In this document: positions 55,347 through 63,804 of the stretch, piece after piece
How the letters are laid out: every line of letters starts with the position of its first letter
How positions within the stretch are numbered: the first letter of the stretch is position 1
From: Brevibacterium zhoupengii
Lineage (GTDB): Bacteria; Actinomycetota; Actinomycetes; Actinomycetales; Brevibacteriaceae
Direction: 5' to 3'
Length of the DNA stretch: 64,000 bases
Assembly (NCBI RefSeq): GCF_021117425.1
Contig: NZ_CP088298.1
Coordinates: forward strand, 3,658,001-3,722,000
Notes under the pieces: generated by a model
Told to the model about the DNA's origin: nothing
Seen by the model: the letters and a program-made list of their open reading frames with translations, nothing else
Database searches by the model: none
Program-made: the position numbers and the translations under genes

Positions 55347-56486
55347 ATGTTGACTACTACGAACAATTCGACGACCACATCTCGTGCCCTCACCTCAAAG
55401 CAGCTGCCCAAGGCCACACCATGGGTGATTGCGGTTGCCTCGATCATCGTCGCGACCATCATCAGCTTCATCGCCTTCAGCGGCTTCAACATCCCTGTCG
55501 TCGCGGTCCTCGCCGGACTCATCAACGTCGTGGCCGTCTTCGCGCTCTCCGGTGCCTATGAAGGCCGCCGTAAGGCGACCGACCGGGTGGCGACCACCGT
55601 TGTCACCTCTTCGTTCATCCTCGCCTGTGTTCCCCTCATCTCTCTGCTCTGGATGACCATCGCCAAGGGCGGAGCCGCTATCAGCGTCGACCTCCTCACC
55701 CGCACGATGCTCGGCATGAAGGGCGTCCTCGACCAGCAGTACGTCGCCGGCGAAGCAACTATCGCCGGTGGCTTCTACCACGCGATCGTCGGCACCGTCC
55801 TGATCACGGCCATGGCATGCCTCATCTCGATCCCCATCGGCGTGCTGACGGCCATCTACCTCGTCGAATACTCCGGCAAGAACAAGCTGGGCAAGGCCAT
55901 CACCTTCCTCGTCGACGTGATGACAGGCATCCCCTCGATCGTCGCCGGTCTCTTCGCCTTCGCTCTGTTCTCCACCATCGTGGGCTTCGTCATGCCGGAT
56001 GCGGCAGGCATTGCGAAGACAGGCTTCACAGCCGCCGTGGCACTGTCTGTGCTCATGATTCCGATCGTCGTGCGCAACACAGAGGAGATCCTGCGCCTGG
56101 TCCCGATGGACCTGCGAGAGGCGTCCTACGCTCTGGGCGTGCCGAAGTGGAAGACGATCGTCAAGATCGTTCTGCCCACCTCGGTGTCGGGCATCCTCTC
56201 CGGCATCACCATCGCAATCGCCCGCGTGATCGGCGAAACCGCACCGATCATGGTCACCGCCGGATTCGCCAAGGCACTCAACTGGAACCTGTTCTCCGGC
56301 TGGATGTCGACGCTGCCCACCTACATCTACGACTCGCAGCTGCGCCCCGTCTCCCCCGGTGACGCAGCCCTGGCCAGCTCGGAGCGAGCCTGGGCAGCAG
56401 CCCTCGTCCTCGTCACCCTGGTCATGGTCCTCAACCTCCTCGCCCGCGTCATCGCGAGGGTGCTCGCCCCGAAGACAGGGCGCTGA
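55347..56486 (+). CDS. pstA: phosphate ABC transporter permease
   Basis: Protein of 379 residues: hydrophilic start, about six to seven helices, and the EAA loop REASYALGVPKWKTIVKIVLP. Length exceeds the usual 280-300 because of extra N-terminal hydrophobic segments (SFIAFSGFNIPVVAV region). The ATG at 55347 lies 2 bp after the pstC stop. Second channel subunit of the importer. Confidence 0.95.
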   Translation: MLTTTNNSTTTSRALTSKQLPKATPWVIAVASIIVATIISFIAFSGFNIPVVAVLAGLINVVAVFALSGAYEGRRKATDRVATTVVTSSFILACVPLISLLWMTIAKGGAAISVDLLTRTMLGMKGVLDQQYVAGEATIAGGFYHAIVGTVLITAMACLISIPIGVLTAIYLVEYSGKNKLGKAITFLVDVMTGIPSIVAGLFAFALFSTIVGFVMPDAAGIAKTGFTAAVALSVLMIPIVVRNTEEILRLVPMDLREASYALGVPKWKTIVKIVLPTSVSGILSGITIAIARVIGETAPIMVTAGFAKALNWNLFSGWMSTLPTYIYDSQLRPVSPGDAALASSERAWAAALVLVTLVMVLNLLARVIARVLAPKTGR

Positions 56487-56557
56487 TGAAGCACTGAGCC
56501 CCCGAGCCACTGACTCACCACATACTTGTTACAGACATTCCACAGATAGGGAAACAC

Positions 56558-57337
56558 ATGTCCAAGCAGATCGACATCAAGGATCTCGACATCTTCTACG
56601 GCGACTTCCGCGCCGTCGATGGTGTGCAGATGCAGATCAAGCCCCGCTCGGTCACGGCCCTCATCGGCCCCTCGGGCTGCGGTAAGTCAACCGTGCTGCG
56701 CACACTCAACCGGATGCACGAAGTGATTCCGGGCGCCAGCGTCTCGGGCGAAGTGCTCATGGACGGCAACGACATCTACGGTGCCGGCGTCGACCCGGTC
56801 AACGTGCGTCGCGAGGTCGGCATGGTCTTCCAGCGCGCGAACCCGTTCCCCACGATGAGCATCAAGGAGAACGTGCTGGCCGGGGTGCGCCTCAACAGCA
56901 AGCGCATGTCGAAGTCCGAGGCCGATGACCTCACCGAACGTGCGCTGCGCGGCGCCAACCTCTGGAATGAGGTCAAGGACCGCCTCAACCTGCCCGGTTC
57001 CGGACTCTCCGGTGGTCAGCAGCAGCGCCTGTGCATCGCCCGCGCGATCGCCGTCGAGCCCGAGGTCCTGCTCATGGACGAACCGTGCTCCGCACTCGAT
57101 CCGATCTCCACTCTGGCCATCGAGGACCTCATCAACGACCTCAAGGACCAGTACACGGTCGTCATCGTCACTCACAACATGCAGCAGGCTGCTCGCGTGT
57201 CCGACAAGACCGCGTTCTTCAACATCGCCGGAACCGGCAAGCCGGGCAAGCTCATCGAGTTCAACGAGACCTCGACGATCTTCTCCAACCCAGAGAAGGA
57301 AGAGACCGAGAACTACATCTCCGGCCGCTTCGGATGA
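56558..57337 (+). CDS. pstB: phosphate ABC transporter ATPase
   Basis: Protein of 259 residues, family length: Walker [10 protein letters not shown], signature [16 protein letters not shown] and Walker [13 protein letters not shown]. It powers phosphate import. Last gene of the pst operon, 71 bp after pstA. A long hairpin follows it. Confidence 0.97.
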   Translation: MSKQIDIKDLDIFYGDFRAVDGVQMQIKPRSVTALIGPSGCGKSTVLRTLNRMHEVIPGASVSGEVLMDGNDIYGAGVDPVNVRREVGMVFQRANPFPTMSIKENVLAGVRLNSKRMSKSEADDLTERALRGANLWNEVKDRLNLPGSGLSGGQQQRLCIARAIAVEPEVLLMDEPCSALDPISTLAIEDLINDLKDQYTVVIVTHNMQQAARVSDKTAFFNIAGTGKPGKLIEFNETSTIFSNPEKEETENYISGRFG

Positions 57338-57400
57338 CCTGAGGGGCCAGTGCGGTGCGTCCGCGCCGAGGTTGGCCGCCGTTCTCAGCGAGAGTGTCCA

Positions 57401-57458
57401 ACGGGTGGTAACTTCGTCTCGATCCAAGCGCCTGGGTCGAGACGAAGTTACCACCCGT
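57401..57458 (+). terminator. pst operon terminator
   Basis: 22-bp arms at 57401-57422 and 57437-57458 with a 14-base loop, followed by TT. It lies 63 bp after the pstB stop. Confidence 0.85.
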
Positions 57459-57580
57459 TTCCTGTATTCACGGCCTGTGGTGGTCCCTCGGCGTCCGGTG
57501 GCCCCTCGGCGTACGCGTCTGAACAATGTCTGGGAGTTGCCTCCGCAATCAACCGAATGACCTTTCCAGCAACCCATCGC

Positions 57581-57602
57581 CGATATATCGTTATATATCG
57601 TC
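57581..57602 (+). promoter_or_regulatory. padR promoter/operator region
   Basis: ATATATCGT is directly repeated ten bases apart (57583 and 57593), and CGATATATCG is a palindrome at 57581-57590. This is an AT-rich island in GC-rich DNA upstream of padR, a candidate autoregulatory PadR operator overlapping the -10 region. Confidence 0.45.
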
Positions 57603-57632
57603 AAGGCGATTCAATCAGACCTGGAGGTCATC

Positions 57633-58190
57633 ATGAACGAGCCATTCAATCACGGAGGTTTCTCTCGCCGAGGCGGCGATTGGGGCGGTTCCAACATCTG
57701 GGAGGCGATGGAGCAGCTACGCTCTTCCTTCAACCCCAAACAGCCTTTCCGCATGAACCGCGGAGACGTCCGCGCCGGGATCCTCACACTGCTGGCCGAG
57801 GCCCCGATGCACGGCTACCAGATCATCCAAGAGATCGAAGAACGCAGCGGCGGCAGCTGGAAGCCCAGCCCAGGGTCGGTCTACCCGACGCTGCAGCTGC
57901 TCACCGATGAGGGACTCATCAGCGCGGAGTCCTCCAGCGGGCGCAAGACCTATTCGCTCACCGAGGCCGGACGCGAACAGGTCGAATCCGAACCGGAGTC
58001 CAGTGCTCCGTGGGAGACGACGAAGAAGCCCGACGCACCCAGGGCCGCAAACCTGGCCAAGGCCGGCGTCGAACTGGCCCAGGCAGCGGCTCAGGTCGGT
58101 CGTACCGGCAGCAAAGAACAGGTCGCTGAGGCGGTCACTGCTCTCGAGGAGACCAAGCGCAGGCTGTATTCGATCCTCGCCGAGGACTGA
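57633..58190 (+). CDS. PadR-family transcriptional regulator
   Basis: Protein of 185 residues. A Gly/Asn-rich N-terminus of about 40 residues precedes the winged helix with ILTLLAEAPMHGYQIIQEIEE and SPGSVYPTLQLLTDEGLI. The C-terminal helices mediate dimerisation; a linker is rich in Ala, Thr and Glu. GGAGGT lies 5 bp before the ATG. It is 3 bp upstream of the UbiB-like gene, probably cotranscribed. Ligand unknown. Confidence 0.9.
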   Translation: MNEPFNHGGFSRRGGDWGGSNIWEAMEQLRSSFNPKQPFRMNRGDVRAGILTLLAEAPMHGYQIIQEIEERSGGSWKPSPGSVYPTLQLLTDEGLISAESSSGRKTYSLTEAGREQVESEPESSAPWETTKKPDAPRAANLAKAGVELAQAAAQVGRTGSKEQVAEAVTALEETKRRLYSILAED

Positions 58191-58193
58191 CAC

Positions 58194-59978
58194 GTGAAGG
58201 AGAGGACCCTTCGGGCTCGCTACGGTCGCATCCTCCGATTCGCTGCGACCCAGATGATCGTGGCCTGGTGGTTCGAGTTGACGCTGCCGCGAATCGGCCT
58301 GGGTCGGTTCGCGGCCCGGGGCCGGATAGACCGGTGGCGTTCGAGCGCCAAACGGTTCCGCGCCCTGGCCGTCGAGCTCGGCGGGCTGATGATCAAGGTC
58401 GGTCAGTTCCTCTCCTCACGCATGGATGTGCTCCCACCTGAGATCACCAAAGAGCTGGAAGGCCTGCAGGACGAGGTCGCTCCGGTTCCCTTCGACCAGA
58501 TCCGCATCCTCGCCGAGGCGCAGCTGGGGATGGATCTCAACAACGCATTCGCCTCGTTCGATCCGCGCCCGCTGGCAGCGGCGTCCTTGGGGCAGGCGCA
58601 TTCGGCGACGCTGACCTCGGACAATGCCGATGAGCTCGGATTCGCCGAGGTGGTCGTCAAGGTCCAGCGTCCGGGCATCGCCGCTGTCGTCGAGGTTGAT
58701 CTGCGCGCCCTGCGCCGGATCGCCGGCTGGCTCTCCCGAGTCCGGTTCATCTCCCGACGCGTCGATATGCCAGCCCTGGTCGAGGAGTTCGCCCATGTCA
58801 GTCTCGAGGAGATTGACTATCTCCATGAAGCCGCGAATGCGGAGGCCTTCGCCATGGACGCGGCAGCATCGGCAACGGGGTCGGCGGCACCGTCGGCGGC
58901 ATGGTCGGCGGATGCGTCAGATGCTGCTGCTCCTGCGGTCGAGTCGGCTCGGGTGCAGGCCCCGCGGATCGTCTGGGAACAGACCACGCCACAGGTCCTG
59001 ACCATGGAAGATGTCACGGCAATCAAGGCCAACGACATCACCAATGTGCGCCGAGCCGGCATCGACCCCCACGAGGTTGCAACGACTTTCGCGCACACGA
59101 TGTTCGACCAGCTCTTCCGCACCGGCTTCTTCCATGCCGATCCCCATCCCGGCAATATCTTCGTGACACCTTCTCACCCGGGCACAACCTCGGCGGGGGC
59201 GAACTGGCACCTGACCTTCGTTGACTTCGGAATGATGGGGCACGTGCCCGAGAACCTGCGCTCAGGTCTGCGGGAACTCATCATCGCCGTGGCGCTGCGG
59301 GATTCCCGCCGACTCGTCGCCAGCGTCGAACTCATCGGGGTTCTGCTCGACGGAGCGGACACGGAGGAACTCGAGCGCTCCCTCACGGGGCTCTTCGCAC
59401 GATTCGGAGGCATGGGGTTCGCGCAGCTGCGCGACGTTGATGAGAAGGAGCTGCGGGCCTTCTCCACGGATTTCGAATCAGTGGTGCGGGATCTGCCCGT
59501 GCAGCTGCCGGAGAACCTCTTCCTCATCATCCGCTCGCTGTCCATGGTCTCGGGCCTGTGCAGTTCGCTCAATCCCTCGTTCAACATCTGGGAGGTCGTC
59601 GAACCCTATGCCAGCGAGCTGATCGAGGAGGAGAAGGGCGGTGTCGCCGGAACTGCGGCGAAGGAGGCGCTCAACTTCGTGCGCCTGACGCTGGGTCTGC
59701 CGGGACGACTCGACAGCCTGGTGCAGAGGCTCGAGAACGGCGAGCTCTCGGTGGCCACTCCCAAACTGGACCGTCGCGTTGCCGGCCTCGAACTTCTGGC
59801 CCGCGGGGTGATCTCGGCTGTGCTGTTCACTGGCTTCGTCATCGGCGGTGCTGTGTTGCTGCCGACGACGTGGTTGGGTGGCGTGCTGCTGCTCATCGCC
59901 TCGGCGCCGGCGCTCATCCACAGCCTGACCACCCTGCTGCGGCACAGAAGGCTCACTCACCGTCAGCGGGGTCGGTGA
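58194..59978 (+). CDS. UbiB/ABC1/AarF-family atypical kinase
   Basis: Protein of 594 residues. The family marks are KVGQFLSSR, AAASLGQAHSATL, VVKVQRPG and the HADPHPGNIFV...FVDFGMMG pair holding the catalytic and metal-binding residues. The last 60 residues contain two membrane helices. A 30-residue Ala/Ser/Asp insertion (about 220-255) is extra. In other organisms these proteins support quinone biosynthesis or lipid handling; the start is a GTG. The substrate here is unproven. Confidence 0.9.
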   Translation: MKERTLRARYGRILRFAATQMIVAWWFELTLPRIGLGRFAARGRIDRWRSSAKRFRALAVELGGLMIKVGQFLSSRMDVLPPEITKELEGLQDEVAPVPFDQIRILAEAQLGMDLNNAFASFDPRPLAAASLGQAHSATLTSDNADELGFAEVVVKVQRPGIAAVVEVDLRALRRIAGWLSRVRFISRRVDMPALVEEFAHVSLEEIDYLHEAANAEAFAMDAAASATGSAAPSAAWSADASDAAAPAVESARVQAPRIVWEQTTPQVLTMEDVTAIKANDITNVRRAGIDPHEVATTFAHTMFDQLFRTGFFHADPHPGNIFVTPSHPGTTSAGANWHLTFVDFGMMGHVPENLRSGLRELIIAVALRDSRRLVASVELIGVLLDGADTEELERSLTGLFARFGGMGFAQLRDVDEKELRAFSTDFESVVRDLPVQLPENLFLIIRSLSMVSGLCSSLNPSFNIWEVVEPYASELIEEEKGGVAGTAAKEALNFVRLTLGLPGRLDSLVQRLENGELSVATPKLDRRVAGLELLARGVISAVLFTGFVIGGAVLLPTTWLGGVLLLIASAPALIHSLTTLLRHRRLTHRQRGR

Positions 59979-60004
59979 GTGCACTCACCGACCCCGCTGA
60001 CGGT
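59959..60004. terminator. 23-bp perfect palindrome at the UbiB-like 3' end
   Basis: Arms 59959-59981 and 59982-60004 are exact complements with no spacer; the UbiB stop (59976-59978) lies inside the left arm. It separates this gene from the convergent membrane protein gene. Confidence 0.85.
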
Positions 60005-60036
60005 TCGGGTTGAAATTGTTCGGATTAAATTGTCGG

Positions 60037-61071
60037 TCACGGCCACAGAGCAGCGCGAGCACCAAGCCGACGAACGCGGTAGGAGTAAGTGGCCCAGCCG
60101 AGCGCCAGCGCCCACAGCGGGAATAGGAGAGTCGGTCCGATCGTCACCCAGTTGCCATCCAAGCTGACGCCTTTGAGTAGAACCGAATGGATCAATCCCA
60201 TCCCTCCGGTGAACAGCGCCAGGGTGACGATGCTGGCGGGAATCGTTGCGAGGAGGATGGGCACTCGTCTTCCTGCCAGCGGCCCGGTCCACCGCGGAAA
60301 CCGCTCTCCCCATTTCTGCACCAATCCCAGAGTCAGCAGCGCTCCGACCAATCCGGCGATGGCCAGCGCCAGTCCTGAGTGCCACATCCCGGCCTGGAGA
60401 CCTTCGGTATAGAACTCGGGACTGAGTCCGAAGGGGATGCCCATTGCCCACAGAATTCGAGTGGATGCATAGATGACCGGAACGGCGACGGCCACACCGA
60501 CGGCGACTTTGGCACTGCCCCGGATGGGCTGCCGACTTTCAGGTTCAGCGCTTGCCCTGGTGCGACGGTGGCGGCTCTCCAGCGACGCCCACGTCGCTAC
60601 CCACAGTCCCGGGCCGAGCAGCATGAATCCCTGCCAGAGGACGGGAACGGGGATCGGTGGGAACTGCAGGCTCACCGTATAGCCGAGGTAGGCCAACACC
60701 AAGGTGTCGGTGAAGACCACGGTCGTGACGAGGGCGAGGATCACTGCGAAGATGCCGACCGTCGCGACTGCTTTGGCGCGCAACCGCGGCAGTGTCAGGA
60801 ATGTCGCTGCAAGTGTCAGGCTCAGCAGTGCGCAGGACCCGACCAGTGCCGCTCCAGCGGGGATGGAGAAATAGTCGAGCAGAGAGTTGAATTCGCCCGG
60901 TTCCGCATGGCCGAACGGAGAGACGAGGATCCTGCTCCCCCACAGCACTGAGACGACCAGCATGGTCAGGGACCAGACCGCGCTCAGGCCGAGCATGATG
61001 ACTCCGAGGTGGGGTGCCTTCGCCGATTGAGATGGATTTTCTGACTGTGTACCACTCTGTGTTGTCTTCAT
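60037..61071 (-). CDS. predicted multi-helix membrane protein
   Basis: Protein of 344 residues with about eight membrane segments and a soluble Arg/Glu-rich loop near 175-190. The family is not recognised. Upstream, CGGGTGAA is directly repeated 21 bp apart (61116 and 61137), and the response regulator gene lies 82 bp upstream on the same strand. It could therefore be the target of that two-component system. Confidence 0.7.
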   Translation of the reverse strand: MKTTQSGTQSENPSQSAKAPHLGVIMLGLSAVWSLTMLVVSVLWGSRILVSPFGHAEPGEFNSLLDYFSIPAGAALVGSCALLSLTLAATFLTLPRLRAKAVATVGIFAVILALVTTVVFTDTLVLAYLGYTVSLQFPPIPVPVLWQGFMLLGPGLWVATWASLESRHRRTRASAEPESRQPIRGSAKVAVGVAVAVPVIYASTRILWAMGIPFGLSPEFYTEGLQAGMWHSGLALAIAGLVGALLTLGLVQKWGERFPRWTGPLAGRRVPILLATIPASIVTLALFTGGMGLIHSVLLKGVSLDGNWVTIGPTLLFPLWALALGWATYSYRVRRLGARAALWP

Positions 61072-61115
61072 GCTTCAACATTCGCTCCGAGGCCGTCCCT
61101 ACAGACTCCCCTAAA

Positions 61116-61144
61116 CGGGTGAACCGTGCCCTTCGACGGGTGAA
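61116..61144. promoter_or_regulatory. direct repeat upstream of the membrane protein gene
   Basis: CGGGTGAA at 61116-61123 and 61137-61144, starts 21 bp apart (two helical turns). Candidate binding site for the neighbouring NarL-type regulator or RegX3. Confidence 0.35.
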
Positions 61145-61153
61145 GCGCGTGAC

Positions 61154-61792
61154 TCAGAGAGTGATGAATCCCGATTCGAAGGCTCTGATGACAGCCTGGG
61201 TCCGGTCCCGGGCGCCGAGTTTGCCGAGCAGCGAACTGACATAGGTCTTAACCGTCTCACTCCCGATGAATAGCTCACCGGCGATCTCCACATTGCTCAG
61301 ACCCCGTGCCATGAGTGAGAGCACCTCCTGCTCGCGACTGCTCAACTGGGCAGTACTGGCCAGGTCTTCGCGCCGCCCCGCCTGAGCCGCCATCTCACGC
61401 ACCTTCTGCGGATACAGGAGCACTTCCCCACCGGCGACAACATGCACGGCTCGGATGAGTTCCTCCGGCTGCGCTCGCTTGAGCACGAAACCATCGGCAC
61501 CGGCACGCAGCGCCTCGAAGACGTAGTCGTCGCTGTCGAAGGTCGTGAGGATGAGCACGCGAGGCGGATCCGATCGATTCACGAGCAGCCGAGTCGCTTC
61601 GAGTCCGTTCAGTTGCGGCATCCGCACATCCATGATGACGACATCGGGTTGAGTGCGCTGGGCGAGGTCGATGGCATCGGCACCATCGCCTGCCTCACCG
61701 ACCACCTCGAGTCCAGGAGCAGAGTCGATGATCGCTGCCAGCCCGGCACGCACCAACGGTTCGTCGTCGATGAGAACCACCCTGATGCTCAT
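61154..61792 (-). CDS. NarL/LuxR-type response regulator
   Basis: Protein of 212 residues: receiver with LIDDEPLVRAG and the phospho-acceptor Asp in DVVIMDVRMPQLNG, then the LuxR helix-turn-helix with LSSREQEVLSLMARGLSNVEIA. The switch Thr (LTTFDSD) and Lys are present. It overlaps its kinase gene by 4 bp. Target genes unknown, possibly the downstream membrane protein. Confidence 0.92.
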   Translation of the reverse strand: MSIRVVLIDDEPLVRAGLAAIIDSAPGLEVVGEAGDGADAIDLAQRTQPDVVIMDVRMPQLNGLEATRLLVNRSDPPRVLILTTFDSDDYVFEALRAGADGFVLKRAQPEELIRAVHVVAGGEVLLYPQKVREMAAQAGRREDLASTAQLSSREQEVLSLMARGLSNVEIAGELFIGSETVKTYVSSLLGKLGARDRTQAVIRAFESGFITL

Positions 61793-63144
61793 TCCTGTGT
61801 CTCCTCATTCGCTGCCCGTACAGTGGTGCTGGGTGTCGCAGTGCCGCCGGCCGTCGGCAGCACTGCCTCGATGGTCCACGTTCCGCCGTCTGAATTCCAC
61901 CGAACTTCCCCGCCGAAGAGTTCGACGCGTTCCCTGATGCCCCGCAGACCCCGGCCGGCACCCGCATTGTCGCCTGCACCTGCGCTATTCCCCGCACCTG
62001 CGTCGTTCCCAGCACCCTTCGCGCTCCCCGCGCAGGCATTGCTCGCCACCATCGTCACCGCCGTCGTGTCGACGGCGATCGACACCGAGAGCCCCGGTTC
62101 CGAGGCATGTCGAAGCGAATTCGTCAGTGCCTCGCGCACGATCCGATGCAGCTCATGCGCGACATCAGGAGGCAGTGCACCCACCTCGCCGCTGAACCTC
62201 AGCTGCGTGGGATGCCCCACCGACCTCGCTTCCTCGGCCAGGATCTCGAGGTCATCGATCATTCGCCGAGGTGATTGCGCCGTTCTCAAATCGGCCCCGG
62301 TGTCGTCATCTGCATCCAGATCAGCCTCCGAACGCAGCAGAGTGAGGACATGGTCCAACTCAGCGACCGCCTCACGACCGGTCCGAGCGATTTCGTCAAC
62401 GGCCGCCTCGGCGACGGTAGGATCCGAAGTCAGCGAACGCTTGGCCACTGCCGCCTGCATCGTCGTCACGGTCAGAGCATGGCCGATCGAGTCGTGCACC
62501 TCGCGGGCGAGCACCGTGCGCCGGAACCGACGGACCCGGTCGCGACCGGCGAGCTCGGCACGGTCGGCCGCTGACGGCCCCAGGAGAACCTGCGCATAGT
62601 TCGGAAGAAAGTACCCCTCCACGACGACGATGGCGATGCACATCAGGAGAATTCCCACAGCGAGAGCCTGGATCAGTTCGGCAGGCAGGACGGTCGCCGC
62701 AGTGTCCGTCTGGGTGCCGATGAGACCGTTGGAGAGCTCCTGCGCCTGCCCGGGATCGGCGGCCAGAACAATCGCGGCGGGGACGAGGACGACGACGGTG
62801 AATAAGAGCAGGGCGCCAGCGAAGGTGTGGCCGAAGTAGAACAGGGCACCGCGCAATCGATCGGCGGTGCTCGGCCGCCTCGGTGGGGTGGGAATACTCA
62901 GTTCGAGCAGCTGCTCGACAAGAGTGCGCTCGAGGGCGCGGATGACCGCGAGGAAGGCGGGGACGCACAGCAGCAGGAACACGATGATTCCGACGGCGAC
63001 GATGGCCAGTGCTTCCGACCGGTCCCCGACCTGTTTCGAGGCGGTGACGGTCCAGATCACGACCGCCGCATAGGGCACGGCGATGACGCCGCCGATCAGC
63101 AGGATCAGCAGCCTGCGCCACAGCACTGCCACGCGAGCTCTCAC
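61789..63144 (-). CDS. NarL-family sensor histidine kinase with repeat-expanded ATPase
   Basis: Protein of about 451 residues from a GTG at 63144. TAGTCT lies 7 bp upstream, suggesting a leaderless start; the open frame continues to 63306. Several membrane helices fill the N-terminal half. HisKA_3 has the phospho-acceptor His in LAREVHDSIGHALT, and the N box is HELHRIVREALTNSLRH. Between the N box and the G box GRGLRGIRERV lies a Gly/Ala/Asn repeat coded by 18-bp units (61959-62012), where other kinases have a DxGxG loop. Whether the kinase remains active is open. Confidence 0.85.
   Translation of the reverse strand: MRARVAVLWRRLLILLIGGVIAVPYAAVVIWTVTASKQVGDRSEALAIVAVGIIVFLLLCVPAFLAVIRALERTLVEQLLELSIPTPPRRPSTADRLRGALFYFGHTFAGALLLFTVVVLVPAAIVLAADPGQAQELSNGLIGTQTDTAATVLPAELIQALAVGILLMCIAIVVVEGYFLPNYAQVLLGPSAADRAELAGRDRVRRFRRTVLAREVHDSIGHALTVTTMQAAVAKRSLTSDPTVAEAAVDEIARTGREAVAELDHVLTLLRSEADLDADDDTGADLRTAQSPRRMIDDLEILAEEARSVGHPTQLRFSGEVGALPPDVAHELHRIVREALTNSLRHASEPGLSVSIAVDTTAVTMVASNACAGSAKGAGNDAGAGNSAGAGDNAGAGRGLRGIRERVELFGGEVRWNSDGGTWTIEAVLPTAGGTATPSTTVRAANEETQE
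61959..62012. repeat. three 18-bp in-frame repeats inside a kinase ATP-binding domain
   Basis: Copies at 61959-61976, 61977-61994 and 61995-62012. On the coding strand they give a Gly-Ala-Gly-Asn/Asp repeat immediately before the G box. Confidence 0.85.
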
Positions 63145-63294
63145 CGTCACCAGACTACCGTCGTGGCGCGCGATCGGTCCCGGAAGCCAGGCTCTTTCGA
63201 AAGCAGCAACAGAAAAGCCACCAACCGGCCCCATCCATGACTCAATCCGCTCCGAATCAGCTGATGTACGACGAGAGTCTTCGAAAGGATCGTC

Positions 63295-63756
63295 ATGACA
63301 ACTCATACAGTTTCATCATCAGCTCACACCACCCGCACCAGCGTTCAACTCGTCTCAGGTCTCTTCGGAGCAGTGTTCCTCCTGGTGGGCATCCTGGGTT
63401 TCGTTCCAGGTATCACCCAGGACCTGGACACGATCATGTTCGCCGGACATCATTCACAAGCCGCACTGCTGGGGATCTTCCAAGTCTCGGTGCTGCACAA
63501 CATCGTCCACCTGCTCTTCGGCGTCGTCGGACTGCTCGGGCTCAGGTCACGTGGACTGGCCAAGACCTACCTCATCGTCGGAGGCGTCGTCTACGCGGTG
63601 CTGTGGGTCTACGGACTCGTCGTTCCGATGGAGTCGATGGGCAACTTCGTTCCGCTCAACACAGCCGATAACTGGCTGCACTTCGTCCTCGCCGTCGCCA
63701 TGGTCACGACCGGGATCGTCTTCGGCCGGAAGGCCAGAGCTGCGGCTCAGAAGTGA
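63295..63756 (+). CDS. DUF4383 membrane protein
   Basis: Protein of 153 residues with four helices: short hydrophilic N-terminus (about 16 residues), helix 1 with GLFGAVFLLVGILGFVPG, helix 2 around HNIVHLLFGVVGLLG, helix 3 around YLIVGGVVYAVLW and helix 4 near the end. GAAAGGA lies 6 bp before the ATG. DUF4383 proteins are widespread in actinobacteria without known function. It is divergent from the kinase gene. Confidence 0.88.
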   Translation: MTTHTVSSSAHTTRTSVQLVSGLFGAVFLLVGILGFVPGITQDLDTIMFAGHHSQAALLGIFQVSVLHNIVHLLFGVVGLLGLRSRGLAKTYLIVGGVVYAVLWVYGLVVPMESMGNFVPLNTADNWLHFVLAVAMVTTGIVFGRKARAAAQK

Positions 63757-63804
63757 CGCATGCCAGTAAGGCGTACCCCCGCGGCGCAGTAGTGACGACT
63801 CAGA

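Noticed and set aside
57338..57580. Plus-strand short open frames after pstB
   Set aside because: They overlap the long terminator hairpin and have no ribosome-binding site or recognisable domain.
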